Shown piece after piece: positions 57,867-64,000 of a stretch of DNA of 64,000 nt. Positions within the stretch are counted from its first letter, which is position 1. Each line of letters starts with the position of its first letter. Origin of the DNA: Chryseobacterium scophthalmum (lineage in GTDB: Bacteria > Bacteroidota > Bacteroidia > Flavobacteriales > Weeksellaceae); contig NZ_FSRQ01000002.1 of NCBI RefSeq assembly GCF_900143185.1, positions 186,001 to 250,000 on the forward strand, read 5' to 3'. Position numbers and translations under genes: made by a program. The notes beneath the pieces were generated by a model. The model worked only from the letters and a program-made list of their open reading frames with translations. It was not told where the DNA came from and searched no databases.

Positions 57867-58856
57867 GTGAAAATTTTCCGATTAATACTTTTCATACTGC
57901 ATTTAGGATTATTACTTCTGTTAACAGGAGTTTTACTGAATGCTTATATTCCACCGAAAATTTTTCCTTGGTCTAATTTACTGTCTTTAGGCTTTCCTAT
58001 TTTAGTTATTGGATATGTTATTCTCACGTTCTTTTGGATTTTCAGCTGGAAAAAAAGAGCATTTGTCTTTATGTTTTTGGGATTATTTTTCTTAAATCCT
58101 GTAAAGAGATGGGTTAATTATTCTTCTGAAAGTAAAGAAACAGCAAACCTTAAAATTCTTACGTTTAATATAAAAGGAGGTACTTTAGGTAAAGATAAAA
58201 TACAAGATTATATTGATCATCAAAAAGCAGATCTAGTTTTTGTTCAAGAAAACGGAGGAGAATTAAAACTTCAAAACCTTACCGGAAAGGATAGTATTCC
58301 TGTAATATCACTTTACACACATTATAAAATTATTTCCCGTAAAAATCTATTTGAAGGTCTTCCTAATAGAGATATAACTGTACAGTGCGAACAAGTAGAC
58401 CTTGAAATTAGAGATAAAATCTATCGTGTCATAAATGTTCATTTAGAATCTTTCGGTGTTGTAAAAAGTATGGTTAAACTTAACGGAAACAGCGAGGAAG
58501 ATGAGCAAAAAGTAAAGAATATTGTAAAGCGCTTAATTCCTACTTTTAAATCGCACCAAGAACAAGTTCAAATTATCAGAAAAAGTATTGATGCTTCTCC
58601 TTACCCTGTAATTGTTGCAGGAGATTTTAATGCCGTTCCTAATTCTTATGAATACTATAAAACCTCAGAAGGATTAAAAGATGCTTTCTACGAAGTAGGC
58701 AGAGGAAGTGGAACCAGTTTTCATGATTACAAATACCCCTTAAGAATAGATTATATTTTTACTTCAGAATCTATAAAACCGGTTAGCTATAAAGTTGATC
58801 GCTCCGTAAATCTTTCTGATCATTTTCCGGTGATTGCTACTTTTAAAATTGAATAA
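57867..58856 (+). CDS. Membrane-anchored EEP-family (endonuclease/exonuclease/phosphatase) protein, copy 1
   Basis: A 329-aa protein starting at GTG 57867, 6 nt after rhomboid; there is no nearby ATG that keeps the first helix. About three hydrophobic segments (LILFILHLGLLLLLTGVLL, FPILVIGYVILTFFWIF, AFVFMFLGLFFL) occupy residues 5-85. The EEP catalytic domain follows, with ILTFNIKGG, DLVFVQENGG (metal glutamate), RVINVHLES, VAGDFNAVPNSYEY, RIDYIFTS and LSDHFPVIATF. The catalytic residues (N, E, H, D-N, D-H) are all present. The substrate could be DNA, a phosphoinositide-like lipid or another phosphodiester and cannot be told from sequence. Confidence 0.86.
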   Translation: MKIFRLILFILHLGLLLLLTGVLLNAYIPPKIFPWSNLLSLGFPILVIGYVILTFFWIFSWKKRAFVFMFLGLFFLNPVKRWVNYSSESKETANLKILTFNIKGGTLGKDKIQDYIDHQKADLVFVQENGGELKLQNLTGKDSIPVISLYTHYKIISRKNLFEGLPNRDITVQCEQVDLEIRDKIYRVINVHLESFGVVKSMVKLNGNSEEDEQKVKNIVKRLIPTFKSHQEQVQIIRKSIDASPYPVIVAGDFNAVPNSYEYYKTSEGLKDAFYEVGRGSGTSFHDYKYPLRIDYIFTSESIKPVSYKVDRSVNLSDHFPVIATFKIE

Positions 58857-58925
58857 AACCAACTATTTAAATTTCATAAAACGCTGATTGGCAGAATTTT
58901 TGTTACTAAACAAACATTTGAATTC

Positions 58926-59912
58926 ATGAAGCGGTTTCCCTTTTTACTTTTTATCCATTTAGTTGTTTTAACACTGTTAATCAGCACATTTGCAAACGCT
59001 TGGATAGCTCCCAATTATTTCAGTAAGCTCAATCTTCTTTCATTAGGTTTTCCTTATTTAATTTTAGCCCATCTTTTATTTACACTTATTTGGATTATTA
59101 AAAGAAAAAAAATTGCTCTCATTTTTATTCTTTCAACATTTATTTTTTACAATCCTGTAAGACGATGGGTAAATTTCTCTCCGCAAAACAGCAATATTAC
59201 TTCTGCCAAAACAGATATAAAAGTTTTAACCTACAACGTGAAATATGGAAGTTTGGGCTGGGATAATGTAAAAAAATATATCCGAGATCAAAATGCCGAC
59301 ATCATTCTGGTTCAGGAAAAAGACACCAATAGAGCACTCAGAAGCGATTTGATAAAATATCCTTCGGTGATATTAAAAACCAAACACAAAATTTTGAGAC
59401 AGGGAGATTTAATCAATGATGCTTCTAAAGGCAATTCTTTTTTTGCAGATATTGATATCAATGGTAAAATCGTAAGAGTTGTAAACGTCTATCTGGAACC
59501 TTTCAGATTAAATAAAAACATGCTTGGAATGGAAGATGAAAACTCCGAGAAAAAAGAAAACAATAAAATGGAAGCTCTTTTTTCAAGACTGATTCCTACC
59601 TTCAGAACGCATGAAGAACAGGTTAAGAAAATCAGAAAAGCAGTTGACAATTCGCCTTATCCGGTGATTCTTGCAGGAGATTTTAATTCCGTTCCTAATT
59701 CCTGGGAATACTATAATTTAGGCAAAAACTTAGATGATGCCTTTGTAAAAGCAGGAAATGGAAGTTCTACAAGTTTTCATGATTATAAATTTCCTCTGAG
59801 AATAGATTATATTTTTGCATCCAGCAGCATTATTCCCAAAAGTTACAAAGTAGATTATTCTGTAAAATTATCAGATCATTATCCTGTAATTGCTGAATTT
59901 CTATTAAATTAG
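58926..59912 (+). CDS. Membrane-anchored EEP-family protein, copy 2
   Basis: A 328-aa paralogue of the preceding gene, with the same layout of about three N-terminal hydrophobic segments and an EEP domain. The motifs read VLTYNVKYG, IILVQEKD, VVNVYLEPF, ILAGDFNSVPNSWEYY, RIDYIFASS and LSDHYPVIAEF. The position that is histidine in copy 1 (NVHLES) is tyrosine here (NVYLEP), as in AP-endonuclease-type members. It has an ATG start, 69 nt after copy 1, and ends 4 nt before a small lipoprotein gene. The duplication is old, since the helices and loops differ substantially. Confidence 0.86.
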   Translation: MKRFPFLLFIHLVVLTLLISTFANAWIAPNYFSKLNLLSLGFPYLILAHLLFTLIWIIKRKKIALIFILSTFIFYNPVRRWVNFSPQNSNITSAKTDIKVLTYNVKYGSLGWDNVKKYIRDQNADIILVQEKDTNRALRSDLIKYPSVILKTKHKILRQGDLINDASKGNSFFADIDINGKIVRVVNVYLEPFRLNKNMLGMEDENSEKKENNKMEALFSRLIPTFRTHEEQVKKIRKAVDNSPYPVILAGDFNSVPNSWEYYNLGKNLDDAFVKAGNGSSTSFHDYKFPLRIDYIFASSSIIPKSYKVDYSVKLSDHYPVIAEFLLN

Positions 59913-59916
59913 TCGC

Positions 59917-60237
59917 ATGAAAAATGTGATTTTTGCCAGTGTCATTTTATCTTTATCAACGGTTGCGTGTTCTCAACGAGAACCCGTTGTCAATAACGTT
60001 CAGGAATTAAAAGTAAAATACGATACCACAGCAATAGATTCTTTTTCGGCAGGCGCTACATCGGTTGATATTGCAAGACAAATAAGAATGTCTTCACAAA
60101 AATATCAGGATTCTTTAAAAGAGGCCTTAAAATTGCAACAAGAAGAAAAAAGAATTACCGAAGAACTTGAAAAAGAAAATAAAAAGAAAGCTGAAGCAGA
60201 GAAAAAACTAAAAGCTTCTGAAAACGCAGCAGAATAA
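59917..60237 (+). CDS. Small coiled-coil lipoprotein
   Basis: A 106-aa predicted lipoprotein (KNVIFASVILSLSTVAC, lipobox cysteine at about residue 18). The mature part has a short linker and then a lysine/glutamate/alanine-rich coiled coil (about 65-106). No recognised domain. It begins 4 nt after the second EEP gene, so it belongs to the mutL-to-lipoprotein run. Function unknown. Confidence 0.7.
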   Translation: MKNVIFASVILSLSTVACSQREPVVNNVQELKVKYDTTAIDSFSAGATSVDIARQIRMSSQKYQDSLKEALKLQQEEKRITEELEKENKKKAEAEKKLKASENAAE

Positions 60238-60334
60238 TTAAATTAATTTTTATCTCAAAAGAAAATTTTTTGTTCCTTTTCTCGTTTAAAAACACATCAT
60301 CAATTCATTTAAATCAACATTAAAAATATACACA

Positions 60335-60739
60335 ATGAAAAAGCACATTTTAGCAGCAGTAGCCGTTTCTACACTATTTGTTGCATGCACAAAGTCAACA
60401 ACAACTGAAAAAACTGAAAATCCTGACGGATCTGTAACAACGACAACGACGACAGAACTCGGTACAGACTTGGTAGATAGCTCAAAAATAGATAAGGCAA
60501 AAAGCGATATTAAAAATACCGTAGATAATGCGGGTGATAAAATAGAGAATACTGCTCAGAAAGCAAAAGAGGATATCAACGCTGCAGGAAAAGATCTTAA
60601 AAGCGAAGCCAATAAAGTAGGGAAAGATATTAAGTCTGGAGCTCAGGATGTGAGTAAAGATGTAAAAGATGCAGCTGCAAAAGGAGCTCAGAAAGTAGAG
60701 GATGGTGCGAAAAAATTCAAAGAAGATCTTAAAAAATAA
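60335..60739 (+). CDS. Small repetitive helical lipoprotein (YtxH/LEA-like)
   Basis: A 134-aa lipoprotein (KKHILAAVAVSTLFVAC, lipobox cysteine near residue 18) with a threonine-rich linker (about 20-45). An amphipathic helix follows, built of 11-residue-type repeats such as KAKSDIKNTVDNAGDKIENTAQ and KDLKSEANKVGKDIKSGAQDV, similar to YtxH-like and late-embryogenesis-abundant proteins. These are usually unfolded in solution and linked to envelope or desiccation stress; that role is an inference. It ends at a strong palindromic terminator. Confidence 0.78.
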   Translation: MKKHILAAVAVSTLFVACTKSTTTEKTENPDGSVTTTTTTELGTDLVDSSKIDKAKSDIKNTVDNAGDKIENTAQKAKEDINAAGKDLKSEANKVGKDIKSGAQDVSKDVKDAAAKGAQKVEDGAKKFKEDLKK

Positions 60740-60744
60740 AAGAT

Positions 60745-60770
60745 AAAACCGCAGAAATTTCTGCGGTTTT
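60745..60770. terminator. Bidirectional palindromic terminator
   Basis: A 26-bp perfect palindrome centred on AAATTT (arms AAAACCGCAGAAA and TTTCTGCGGTTTT) between the convergent small lipoprotein and GH3 genes. It has T runs on both exits. Confidence 0.85.
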
Positions 60771-60771
60771 T

Positions 60772-62289
60772 TTATGCTTTATTTAGCTCCAATAAAGGAT
60801 CAATATATTCTCTGTCGTTACTCAGTCTAGGAACTTTGTTTTGTCCGCCTAATTTACCCTTAGATTCAAGCCAGCAATAGAAAAGATTAGGTCTTGCAAT
60901 ATGCACTACCGGCTTTTTCAGTGTAATATTATTGTATCTTTTGGCTTCGTAATCAGAATTGATGCTTTTCAGGTGTCTATCAAAAATATCCGTGAATAAT
61001 TCTAAATTTTCGGGATGCTCACTAAACTCAAAAATCCATTCATGGGCGCCGCTTTCATTTTCTTTCATAAAAATCGGAGCTCCGGTAAAATCTTTTACAG
61101 AAGAGTTTGTTTCCTGACAAGCTTTGGTTAAAGCCGATTCTACATTGGTAATCATCAGTTCTTCCCCAAAAGCATTAATGTAATGTTTTGTACGACCCGT
61201 AATTTTTATTCTGAAAGGATTTGTTGAAGTGAAAATAACAGTATCTCCTATTAAGTACCTCCAAAGTCCGCCATTGGTTGTAATTACCATTGCATAGTTT
61301 TTTCCGACCTCTACACCTTCCAGACTTACCACTTTCGGATTGGAACGGTGAAACTCATCCATAGGAATAAACTCATAGAAAATTCCGTAATCGAGCATCA
61401 GAAGCATTTCGTCACTATTCGATCTGTCCTGAATTCCGAAAAATCCTTCAGAAGCATTATAGATTTCATAGTAATTGATGTCTTTCCCGATAATCGGTTT
61501 ATATTGCTCTTTATAAGGTTTAAAACTAATTCCTCCGTGAAAAAACACTTCCAGATTTGGCCAAAGTTCAGAAACATTTTTTACATCCGTTTCTTTTAAA
61601 ACTCTCTGTAATAAAACCATCATCCAACTTGGAACTCCGAGAATACTTCCTACGTCTTCATTTTTAACTTCAGAAACAATGGCTTTCAGTTTACTTTCCC
61701 ACTCTCCCATCAATGAAACTTTCTTGCTTGGCGTTGTTGTAATTTCAACCCAAAAAGGAAGATTATCAATTAAAATAGCGGAAAGATCACCGAATTTTGT
61801 GTTGAAATCTGCATACAATTCAGAGCTTCCGCCCAAACGTAAATTTTTATTGGTGAAAAGTTGATTTTCCGGATGGTTATTGGCGTAAATGGAAACCATA
61901 TCCTTTCCAGCTTTCATATGGCAATATTCAAGGCTTTCTGCCGAAATAGGAATGAATTTACTTTTGGCATTGGTTGTTCCGGAAGATTTTGCAAAATGCT
62001 TGATATAACCAGGCCAACTTACGTCTTTATAACCTTGTCTTGCGCGCTCAACATAAGGTTCAAATTCTTCATAAGTAACAATCGGAACTTTATTTTTAAA
62101 ATCCTGATAACTTGAAATAGAATTAAACCCATATTTCTTGCCGTATTCCGTGTCTTCTGCATGGAATAACTGAGAAAACAGGATTCCTTTCTGTGTCTCG
62201 ATAGGATAATCCATAAAATGCTGAATCTGATCTATCCTCTGCTTGATAAACCAATTGACTACCGTATTGAAAAGTGCTTTCGTTGCCAT
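60772..62289 (-). CDS. GH3-family acyl-adenylating protein
   Basis: A 505-aa protein of the GH3 (auxin-responsive promoter) superfamily, whose plant members conjugate amino acids to hormones via acyl-adenylates. Bacterial members are frequent in Bacteroidota with no established substrate. Family landmarks are KHFAKSSGTTNAKSKFIPIS (the ATP loop, about 107-126), EIYNASEGFFGIQD, GLWRYLIGDTVIFTS and ITGRTKHYINAFGEEL. The length is slightly short of plant GH3. It is a single gene with no biosynthetic neighbours. The start at 62289 is the only ATG giving the full N-terminus. Confidence 0.9.
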   Translation of the reverse strand: MATKALFNTVVNWFIKQRIDQIQHFMDYPIETQKGILFSQLFHAEDTEYGKKYGFNSISSYQDFKNKVPIVTYEEFEPYVERARQGYKDVSWPGYIKHFAKSSGTTNAKSKFIPISAESLEYCHMKAGKDMVSIYANNHPENQLFTNKNLRLGGSSELYADFNTKFGDLSAILIDNLPFWVEITTTPSKKVSLMGEWESKLKAIVSEVKNEDVGSILGVPSWMMVLLQRVLKETDVKNVSELWPNLEVFFHGGISFKPYKEQYKPIIGKDINYYEIYNASEGFFGIQDRSNSDEMLLMLDYGIFYEFIPMDEFHRSNPKVVSLEGVEVGKNYAMVITTNGGLWRYLIGDTVIFTSTNPFRIKITGRTKHYINAFGEELMITNVESALTKACQETNSSVKDFTGAPIFMKENESGAHEWIFEFSEHPENLELFTDIFDRHLKSINSDYEAKRYNNITLKKPVVHIARPNLFYCWLESKGKLGGQNKVPRLSNDREYIDPLLELNKA

Positions 62290-62392
62290 TCTGACAAATA
62301 TAATAATATTTGGATTTTCAACGAGTTATTTAAACAAAAAAACCATCACAAATTTGCAATGGTTCTCATATTAATTTTTAAATACTAAAAGA

Positions 62393-62803
62393 TTAGCAGT
62401 ACTCATCGTAAGCAGCCTGTAGGTTTGCCGCAATAGCTCCTGCAGGATTTCCTTCAATATGATGTCTTTCAAGCATGTGTACCAATTCTCCGTCTTTGAA
62501 AAGAGCCACACATGGTGAGCTTGGAGGGAATGGTGCCAAATGTTTTCTAGCCGCTTCTACCGCTTCTTTATCGAAACCTGCAAAAACTGTAGTCAGATGG
62601 TCTGGTTTTTTATCTCCTGTTAAAGAGTAAACAACGCCCGGTCTTGCCGCTCCCGCTGCACAACCACATACAGAATTGATTACTAAAAGAGTAGTTCCTG
62701 ATTGTTTTAAAGCATCTTCTACCTGAGCAGGAGTTGCCAAATCTGCGAAACCTTTATCTGTAAGCTCAGCCTTCATAGGCATTACTAAATCTGTTGGATA
62801 CAT
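62393..62803 (-). CDS. BrxA/BrxB-family bacilliredoxin
   Basis: A 136-aa thioredoxin-fold protein of the YphP/YqiW family. In Bacillus these reduce bacillithiol mixed disulphides; Bacteroidota members share the motif. The active site is CGC at residues 46-48 (NSVCGCAAGAARPG). SPCVALFKDGELVHMLERHHIEG is the conserved C-terminal segment. Cytosolic. It has a well-formed promoter. Whether this organism makes bacillithiol is not visible here. Confidence 0.92.
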   Translation of the reverse strand: MYPTDLVMPMKAELTDKGFADLATPAQVEDALKQSGTTLLVINSVCGCAAGAARPGVVYSLTGDKKPDHLTTVFAGFDKEAVEAARKHLAPFPPSSPCVALFKDGELVHMLERHHIEGNPAGAIAANLQAAYDEYC

Positions 62804-62826
62804 TTCTTATTTTTTTTAAGTGTTTA

Positions 62827-62857
62827 CAAATTTACACAATTCTGCATGTATTTACAA
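62827..62857 (-). promoter_or_regulatory. Promoter of the bacilliredoxin gene
   Basis: On the minus strand, TTG (62855-62857), a 20-nt spacer and TAAATTTG (62827-62834). The ATG is 23 nt downstream. Confidence 0.7.
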
Positions 62858-62966
62858 TTTATAAAAACTATCTAAGTATTTAATAAACAAAATTAAAAGT
62901 TATTGATATATAACGATATAATAATAAATTTAATTAATATTTAAATAAAATACATTGATATTAAAT

Positions 62967-63180
62967 TATATTTGCTAAATTTGAAATGATTCTAAAAACG
63001 ATTTCCATGAAAAAAAACTTATTAATTAATCTTTCAGGATATTAGAGTAAATCTAATGCCAATGTAATTCCCTCACCTTTATCTTTGTTTTATCTTAGGT
63101 TTTTAGAATATTTATAAAAAAAATATCGATAAAGGATTTACAATAAGTGAAGTCCGAATACTAATTTCGGGCTTCATTAT
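62967..63180 (+). ncRNA. Candidate short transcript with a 12-codon open frame
   Basis: A -7 box TATATTTG (62967-62974) is followed by a 12-codon frame at 63008-63046 (MKKNLLINLSGY then stop). About 100 nt later a hairpin, TGAAGTCCGAA with TTCGGGCTTCA (63148-63176), has one pair that works only in plus-strand RNA. No protein gene of normal size lies here. It may be a small RNA, a leader-peptide RNA or a decayed gene. The promoter is the best-supported part. Confidence 0.35.
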
Positions 63181-63279
63181 TAAAAGTAATAAATTAAACA
63201 TAAATCTTAAAAATTACTTATCTACTCAGAAAACTACAAACAAATACATTTTAAATATTGAAAATGGCTTAGGAAATTA

Positions 63280-63406
63280 CATCCACCATTTTATTAAAAA
63301 ATAAAATCAACATTCATATTAAAAACGAAGCCCGAAACATAAAGTTTCGGGCTTCGTTAATCAAATCGATATGCAAAGGTTGAATATCCTTAATAAATGG
63401 TGGATG
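63280..63406. repeat. 127-bp nested inverted-repeat element
   Basis: The ends CATCCACCATTTTATTAA (63280-63297) and TTAATAAATGGTGGATG (63390-63406) are inverted copies with one extra T. Inside sits a perfect 15-bp hairpin, AACGAAGCCCGAAAC with GTTTCGGGCTTCGTT (63324-63358, loop ATAAA), whose core matches the hairpin at 63148-63176. It contains no gene. It resembles a small non-autonomous or REP-type element. A further GTTGATAG/CTATCAAC pair follows at 63414-63442. Confidence 0.6.
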
Positions 63407-63462
63407 GGTTTTGGTTGATAGTCGATAGTTTAATCTATCAACAAACAACTATGAACCAATAG

Positions 63463-63909
63463 CTATGAAAGTAACTTCTTCGCCATTTCTGAGATACTTT
63501 TTCCGTCAGATTTTCCGGCTAAATTTTTTGAAGCCGTTCCCATCACCTTTCCTAAATCTTTAATAGACTCAGCTCCGGTTTCGGAAATAATCTGCTTAAT
63601 TTCAGCTTCCAATTCTTCAGAAGATAATTGTGCAGGTAGAAACTTCTCAATGACTTTCATCTGAGCTTCTTCTACTTCCGCCAAATCATTTCTTCCCTGA
63701 GCTGTAAACTGCTCGTAAGAATCTTTACGCTGTTTGATCATTCTCTGCAAAATTGAAATTTCCTGCTCAGATGAAACTTCAGCTCCTAAAGCTTCGGTTT
63801 TTAGCAATAATATCTGAGATTTTACAGCACGAAGAGAATCTAAAGCTACTCTGTCTTTAGCTCTCATTGCTGTTTTTATTGCTTCACTTATGGTAAGTTC
63901 TAAACTCAT
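63463..63909 (-). CDS. GatB/YqeY domain-containing protein
   Basis: A 148-aa protein of the YqeY family, related to the tRNA-binding tail domain of the GatB amidotransferase subunit. Its role in tRNA or amidation metabolism is not settled. The ATG at 63907-63909 gives the family start MSLELTISEAIKTAMRAKD. An upstream ATG adds 11 residues and is unlikely. SLRAVKSQILLLKTE, ILQRMIKQRKDSYEQF, EKFLPAQLSSEELE and GKVMGTASKNLAGKSDG are family blocks. In Flavobacteriia this gene usually follows ftsZ, which may lie just beyond base 64000. Confidence 0.92.
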   Translation of the reverse strand: MSLELTISEAIKTAMRAKDRVALDSLRAVKSQILLLKTEALGAEVSSEQEISILQRMIKQRKDSYEQFTAQGRNDLAEVEEAQMKVIEKFLPAQLSSEELEAEIKQIISETGAESIKDLGKVMGTASKNLAGKSDGKSISEMAKKLLS

Positions 63910-64000
63910 TATAATTAATTTAACAATGTAAAAGTGTATCAATGTACCAATAACTTAATGCACAAAATTGATACATTATTAGATTGATACATTGTTACAT
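63910..64000. repeat. TTGATACATT repeats at the window edge
   Basis: The last 91 bases hold repeated TTGATACATT words (63968 onwards and again after TATTAGA) and an inverted GTATCAATGTA. This is low-complexity intergenic sequence of a kind common in Chryseobacterium. It may hide the yqeY promoter. I see no TAnnTTTG box. Confidence 0.4.

Noticed and set aside
58329..58338. TTTCCCGTAA at 58.3 kb as a further regulator site
   Set aside because: Only half of the dyad is present (no TTACGG arm) and it lies inside the EEP coding sequence.
62295..62302. TATATTTG as GH3 promoter
   Set aside because: It ends 6 nt before the GH3 start codon, which would require a leaderless message, and the TTG spacing is poor (16 nt).
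63008..63046. 12-codon frame as a ribosomally made peptide precursor
   Set aside because: Too short, with no core-like residues and no modification or export genes nearby. Kept only as part of the candidate transcript.
63414..64000. Repeats near the right edge as a CRISPR array or attachment site
   Set aside because: The words are short, irregular and without spacers of constant length. No cas gene, integrase or tRNA is adjacent.

Overview
The window looks like chromosome from a Chryseobacterium-type member of the Flavobacteriia (Bacteroidota). It is AT-rich. Promoters repeatedly carry the Bacteroidota -7 element TAnnTTTG, often with a TTG or TTTG about 19-20 nt upstream. The gene content is typical of the group: GLPGLI, DUF5686, DUF4835, DUF2797, DUF2795, GH3, a short omega subunit, and a bamD-rpoZ-coaBC-DUF4835-recN cluster. 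The tryptophanase fits the indole-positive character of the genus. I see no rRNA, CRISPR array, transposase or integrated phage. Two tRNA-Asn genes are present.

Layout. 1-9 kb: the start of uvrB; a blaI/M56 sensor-protease pair whose promoter carries its own operator; a PQQ-type sugar dehydrogenase; tryptophanase; DUF502-miaE; an acyltransferase; a lipoprotein metalloprotease. 9-19 kb: a GLPGLI protein, rplU-rpmA, a DUF5686 outer-membrane protein, tandem tRNA-Asn genes, rseP, a small beta-barrel, an omega-amidase, DUF4126, and an rnpA-tcdA-tatD cluster. 19.8-27 kb: a TetR regulator, then bamD, rpoZ, coaBC, DUF4835 and recN, then a radical-SAM protein. 27-36 kb: small conserved proteins, a giant AsmA/DUF748-like protein, DUF2797, a sugar-nucleotide epimerase, DUF2795 and secA. 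36.3-43.2 kb: an iron-uptake block of two TonB-dependent receptors and two PepSY membrane proteins in three transcription units, each preceded by the same 16-nt motif. 43.3-45.2 kb: ROK kinase and msrA.

45.2-51.4 kb is the most accessory-looking part. It holds a divergent helix-turn-helix-like membrane protein, a 378-nt leader rich in RNA and DNA structure, a 67-aa candidate exported peptide with its own terminator, a lipoprotein/TPR histidine kinase starting at TTG, and a diverged LuxR-like response regulator. These are followed by an operon of small genes plus a solitary HsdR_N-type nuclease. A 16-nt dyad, TTAYGGTTTCCCGTAA, lies in the leader and again just upstream of the operon promoter. 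I read this as a candidate self-contained signalling system and its regulon.

51.5-55.2 kb: an OmpR/HAMP-kinase pair next to a UspA-like gene and a DUF1275 membrane protein; the promoter between them has five phased repeats that could be the regulator's sites. 55.3-64 kb: mutL, rhomboid, two paralogous membrane-anchored EEP-family proteins, two small lipoproteins, GH3, a bacilliredoxin, a 659-nt non-coding stretch with nested inverted repeats, and yqeY.

All names rest on motif reading and family knowledge. No database search was run.
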